Positions 59,428 to 64,000 of a DNA stretch of 64,000 nucleotides are shown here, in pieces. Every line of letters starts with the position of its first letter. Positions within the stretch are counted from its first letter, which is position 1. Position numbers and translations under genes: made by a program. The notes below the pieces were generated by a model. That model worked only from the letters and a program-made list of their open reading frames with translations, had not been told where the DNA came from and did no database searches. The stretch is from contig NC_088791.1 of the NCBI RefSeq assembly GCF_011386835.1, forward strand, positions 125,464,943 through 125,528,942, read 5' to 3'. Source of the stretch: Chrysemys picta bellii. Lineage: Eukaryota > Chordata > Testudines > Emydidae.

Positions 59428-61277
59428 GGGTAAAAGTTAATTACGGTATGTGCTTTTGATAAATATCTATTAGATAAAACTTGGAAAAAATAGTTGCTTT
59501 TTTTTTTACATGAGTTTTCTTATTACAAGATATCATGCTGAAAGCACTGGATTCTGAATTCCTCTATATACCCTTAAAACAGGTCAATATAGGCTTCTCC
59601 ACACAGTCCTGTCAATGTGCTTCAGCACTGAATTAGAGAGACTAATTGAAGGAGGGAGAGATTATTTCATTTTCCTTGGGCAATTCAATCTTTGGTCTCT
59701 CAGTCAAGAACAGTGCCAAGTTGTGCTGATGGTTTGTGTGATCTGGATCCTTGTCTACTAGAAACTGGACTGAAGACAAGTCAAAGAGGTCACCAAGCAG
59801 CCAGACATTAATAATTCTTCAGTCGCTATAAACCCTTAATGGATTTCAACAGTGTTCTCTATATATTTCCGGAGAGCTACCTCTGATTAACAACCAGCCA
59901 ACTTTCTACTTATTGTAAACCATTCCAACTGTTAAAATAAAATACATGCAGTATGACCAAAGTGAAGGGCAAACCTCAAAATGGTCTGCTTGAGTAAGTA
60001 CCCCAAAGCTTAGATATTTATTTAGATGTAATCTGAATTTCTCCAAATAATTTTAGTTTAAAAATATGACTAAGTCTCAAGTACAAATTTTCATCAGAAA
60101 TCTTTTTGTCCCAGTCTTCTCAGATTTATCCCAGTAGCCTTTCTTGCTGCTTTTTCTATCCGTCTTAAAGTTTTATACTGTGGCCCATCTCCACAGCGTA
60201 CGAGCACTTTCCACATTTATTAGATCAGCAATAGTAAAATTCCTAGTGGAGTTCAGGGTCTGTCTCTTCTCTTTTTTCAGATTCTGATTGGGATATGATA
60301 TTTTTAGAGATACAGGTTTGTTGTTGTGTCATTCTGTTTATGTTGGGAAAGCTTTCTCAAAGAGGAAGGTCTTCCAATGTAATCTAAAAATCATCAGGTA
60401 ATCTCTTCTGGATCCGTCATCTAAGAATATGCTTATACCTAGCTGTCGCATTCTTCACTCTAGGCTTTGTGATCTGCATTGTTCTAGAGAAGTACAACTT
60501 TCTAGTTGTTTCACAAATAGCAACGTGGGTTCCAATCTAAATGGGATTTGATCTATCCCCTTTTTATGCTCCTAGTTAGAGCCAGGAACTGCGCATGAAA
60601 CAGAAAAATACCAAATTGAAAATGCAAAGTTAACAAAACTTTTTCAAACTTCAAGAGTTTGGGGTTCAGTTCCAATTCTAAATTCACTTTTTTTTAATCT
60701 TATTTTATCTGAAACAGTTCAGCTTACTTATAAAACTGATTTGAACCATATGAATATCAAATAGTCAGTATTCCAAAATCTCATAAGAAATTAGTTTATT
60801 AACTGCTTCGTAAAGTATTAGACATCCACAGTGGCATTTATTATTGAAAATTGTGCAGGATAAGATATATGCAAATATTAATGGAAGATTCATCAATCAA
60901 TTTGCACAAAGTGTTCCGCTTACCATCAAGATCCCTCTTTGGTTGTTCTAAATGTACTTTTAGATTAATATCAAACTTACCCATGGCATTTCTTAGCTAT
61001 GTGCAAAAGTTACCAGGAAGTCACCAGGAAGCATCCAGATAAGGTCTACAGCTAAATTGGTCCTTCTCAGCTTCAACATCTTTCCAATTCTATCAGCAGT
61101 ATGGGATTCCCGCCCCCTCCCCCGCCTTACCCCCGCCTCCACCTTTCTATTACGTTAATTTTGGACTTTCATATTTTCTTCTCTTTTTGTCTCTGATCCT
61201 GCAAACCCACATGTATAACCTTAAGCACATAAGTAGTTCCATTAAAGTCAATAGAAGTTTTGTTTAGTAAGTATTTA
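59016..61277. other. 2.2 kb background with a T-run
   Basis: No gene or transposon recognised apart from the T-run at 59399-59427 and the recurrent 'cttaagcacataagtagttc' repeat at about 61195-61255. A C-rich run lies at 61110-61145. Confidence 0.4.
59399..59427. repeat. 29-base T homopolymer
   Basis: Continuous run of T preceded by a CT-rich stretch. It could be the A-tail of an antisense retroposon, but no body is recognisable beside it. Confidence 0.95.
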
Positions 61278-62650
61278 CCAGGCCCGCCGATGGGGGGAGG
61301 GCAAAGAGGGCAAATGCCCAGGGGCCTGGGCAATTTAAAAGGGCCCAGGGGCCCAAGCCCTTGTAGGGTTGCCAGGCATCTGGTTTTCGACCGGAACACC
61401 TGGTCAAAAAGGGATTCTGGTGACTCCGGTTGACACCGCTGACCGGACCATTAAAAGTGCAGTCGGCAGTGAGGGGGGATGAGGAGGGGTCCTGCAGCAG
61501 CTCTCTCTGTGAAGCTTGGGGGCGGTGCAAGCCCTGGCAGGCAAGGGGTGGATCCCAGCAGAGGTGCTGGGAAAGGCATTCGGCTACAGGCTGGGGCCGG
61601 CAGAGTTAACCTCGGGCAGCAGCCTCTGCAGGGGCCAGGGGCTCCCTGTGGAGTGGGCATTGTGGCCTTCAGGAAGTGCCTTCAGCCCCCTCCCTACCCA
61701 GCCCACTGCTCCCTGGATGGCAGGAGCAGAGAGAGGAGCCGGCCTGGCTCCCCAGGGGCTGCTTGCAGCTGGCGGCAGGGAAGGGGGCCAGGGCAAGCCT
61801 CTGCCACCTGTCCCAGGCCCCATAGCCTGCTCCCTGGGGGCTGCTGTGCTGGGCTCCTCTTGTGACCATGCGGCCAGCAGGTAAGGGACTGTGGGCTGGA
61901 CAGTCTCCTCCCGGGGATGAATGGGCTGTGTGGAAGCATGGGGCTAAAGTTGGGCTGCTCTCCCTGGGAATGGGTCTGGGCAGAGTTGGGCAGCAGCTGG
62001 GTGTGGAGGCGCCAGCCAGCGGTTGGGCTGGCGGGGAGGAAGGGGGTGGATGAAGGCGAGTGGCTGGGGGGCGGTCACTGAAAACAGCAGGGGGAGGAGG
62101 AGGGAGCCTGCAGCAGCACTCTCTCTAGAGCTGCTGTGATTTGGGCTACGCTGAGGGAGCAGTGAGCCAGGGGCAGCAGTGGGGTGTGTGGGTCACTTGC
62201 AGGGAATTCTGCCCCCTCCTTCCCCCCGCATTCCAGAGAACGGGAAAAAATTTTGTCCTCGGTGAGCTGGCCAAGCCAAGTGTCCAGGATTCATGGAAGA
62301 TAGAGCAGCCTCTGAGGCCTGGGAAATGCCAGGGCAGCACTGGTGCAGCTACTATTTAAGGGGCCGCCTGACATCAGCGCCTCCCAGAGCCTCTGCAAAC
62401 TGAACCAGCCAGAGCCGCCCAGAGCCCGCACCCCAACCTCCTTCCCCAGCTCAGAGCCCCTCACACACCCAAACTCCCTCCTGGAGCCTACACCTGCACC
62501 CCTCCCGCACCCAAACTCCTTCCTGAAGTCCGCACTCCCACACACACTGCGAACGCCTTGGCCTTAGCCCAGAGCCCCCTCATGCACCCCAAGCCCCTCA
62601 TCCTCAGCCCCACACCAGAGTGCACAATCCCAGTCAGAGCCCTCACGCCG
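61278..62650. mobile_element. GC-rich composite repeat, probably nested transposons
   Basis: The left border 'caggcccgccgatggggg' is hAT-like (CAG start). About 61365-61445 holds 'ggttgccaggcatctggttt' and 'gaccggaacacctggtcaaa', which I recall as a separate abundant turtle repeat inserted into it. The right part (62390-62600) has CT-rich 'cccgcacccaaactcc' words like those inside the MITE at 47098-47938. No matching right terminus or duplication was found. All open frames (61479-62567) are GC-skew artefacts without family resemblance. Confidence 0.55.
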
Positions 62651-62837
62651 TCCTGTTTCATTGTATTGATAGAGCAACACGACATCTTCGTTATATAATC
62701 AAGGAACATTAAAACTGCTCTAATTAATATAGCTGTGTGGAAGATGGGAGTTCTATTTCAATGAAGGATTTAGAGATTTCAGAATTAGTTTTTGTACTGA
62801 ATCAGAACCAACCCTGAATATGAAGCATGGCACAAAG

Positions 62838-63120
62838 GGATTGCTGTAGCAGGTCACATTAGTGATCCATGTAGCCCGGTATCCTGTCAACAAAAGTGAT
62901 CAATACCGGAACTTTCCTCTGAAGCATCAAGGAATCTCTCAGTGAGATTTTGTAATGGCCATCCCATAAGGAAAGTGACTTCCTTACCTCTTTAGATAGA
63001 ATGTGGTTTATGCCCTGAAGCATGAAGATTTGTATGAACATTTTAAATCCTTAATCTTGTGATTGTGCATGTTCTCATTACCCATATAAATGTCCAATCC
63101 TTATTTGAATAGGGTAAATG
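62838..63120 (+). repeat. CR1 3'-tail fragment, antisense
   Basis: 'ggtcacattagtgatccatg', 'tagcccggtatcctgtcaac' and 'caataccggaactttcctct' follow the CR1 tail in reverse. 'ataaatgtccaatccttatt' near 63085 continues it. Parent element on the minus strand. Confidence 0.6.
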
Positions 63121-64000
63121 ACAGTGTCCCAGCTTCACACATTGAGTTGCTGACATTATAAAACAGTTTATATTAGAAAGACAAACAAGTTTTGTTCTAA
63201 ATGTATTGCTAATATTTTACATTTATGTAAATAGAATTCATTTAATGAAGATATGAAAATTGTCAAATATCAATTGTCAAATATTCACGCTTCATTTTTT
63301 GTAGAATTGGGGCATATACAGGCATACCTCTTTAGATAAATAGTTTGGATTAGAATTTTTAACTGTTTCAACCCTAAAGTTCAAATCAAATTCCATGACC
63401 CACACTCAGCACACCTTGGCTAATATAAACTTTGCTCTTTATTTTTGAATTTCCTTTATTTTGTAGGATTTATATTAGAATTGGGGGAATAAAGTAAAGA
63501 ACGTTGTGAATAGTTCATCCAAAACTCAAAGTAAAAAATTTGTCAAATGTATTACTCAGTGAATACTGAAAAAAGTGTTGTCAAGGGTGGGGGGAAAAAA
63601 TCCTGTCAAATAATTTAAGGGACAAAAATGCCACTGCTGGTTCTATAAAATGCTTAGAAAATATTTGACCAGGTCTAGTTTACATGCTGGAATTTGAGAG
63701 GAATATTAAAAAAGACCTACTCTTGCAAACCTTCTGAATCCAAGTAACTTTACTCATTTGAACACTCTTACTGAAGTCAACAAGACTACTTGTGCAATTC
63801 AAGTTGCAATATATTACATATAAGTAAAATCAGGACCAAAAGTTATTTTATTAGATTACCAGCAAAGGCACCTGAAAAGGTGTGCACACGTCTTGTTTGC
63901 CTTACTCAATACCCTACTAAATCAGAAGGGTCAGTTCTGCCTTTGGATGCACATACGTGCCTCCCATTAAATATTAATAGAAGTACCACACTTTCACTTG
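63121..64000. other. background sequence, nothing recognised
   Basis: AT-rich end of the window. About 63725-63840 ('cttgcaaaccttctgaatcc', 'gaagtcaacaagactacttg') is a recurrent anonymous repeat. No gene seen. Confidence 0.4.

Noticed and set aside
61479..61939. 122- and 128-codon plus-strand frames
   Set aside because: They lie in a GC-rich repeat composite, with equally long frames on the other strand and no family match.
1..64000. CRISPR arrays, operons, ribosome binding sites, rRNA or tRNA genes
   Set aside because: No regularly spaced repeats, bacterial gene layout or RNA gene was found. The repeat content is that of a vertebrate.

Overview
The window reads as nuclear DNA of a vertebrate, most likely a turtle. 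It has no dense ORFs, no operon structure and no convincing host exon on either strand. Nearly everything recognisable is mobile-element debris: a CR1 LINE, MIR/CORE-type SINEs, many hAT-type MITEs with 8-bp target duplications, several LTRs, a decayed L1-like LINE, and a foldback repeat ending in 'ctgctactctgaaacctgtc'. The turtle call rests on my memory of this repeat repertoire, not on a search. The sequence is AT-rich background with GC-rich islands, and each island is a transposon rather than a CpG-island promoter.

Layout. 1-13 kb: background with a foldback element (939-1308), SINEs and two hAT MITEs (4919-5377, 11486-11720). 13.4-16 kb: a 5'-truncated CR1 (minus strand) inside an older AT-rich repeat, then a GC-rich insertion splitting a SINE. 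17.3-19.8 kb: a complete 2.5-kb DNA transposon (copy A, minus strand) with CACT termini, a TTA target duplication and a broken gene for a zinc-binding, transposase-like protein. 19.9-20.7 kb: an LTR with an adjacent polypurine tract. 21-22.5 kb: L1-like remnant. 22.5-37 kb: MITEs, a long TA microsatellite, a palindromic hAT MITE and a perfect 56-bp-arm hairpin. 37.5-38.9 kb: a 1.37-kb hAT element with an exact 8-bp duplication and a G-rich 50-bp tandem repeat. 40.8-43.2 kb: another foldback element and copy B of the transposon, in the opposite orientation to copy A and truncated at its 5' side. 46.7-52.3 kb: a solo LTR split by a hAT MITE, a mariner-like MITE, and one LTR nested in another. 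53-64 kb: further MITEs, CR1 tails, simple repeats and a GC-rich composite (61.3-62.6 kb).

No host pathway can be described. The nearest thing to a system is the CACT-ended transposon family. Copies A and B encode the same protein of about 560 residues: an N-terminal cysteine cluster, an acidic linker, then a conserved C-terminal domain with a CxxC pair and an Asp/Glu/His-rich motif. I cannot place this family confidently. Its ends and 3-bp target duplication resemble the CACTA/Mirage/Chapaev group. Both copies carry inactivating changes.
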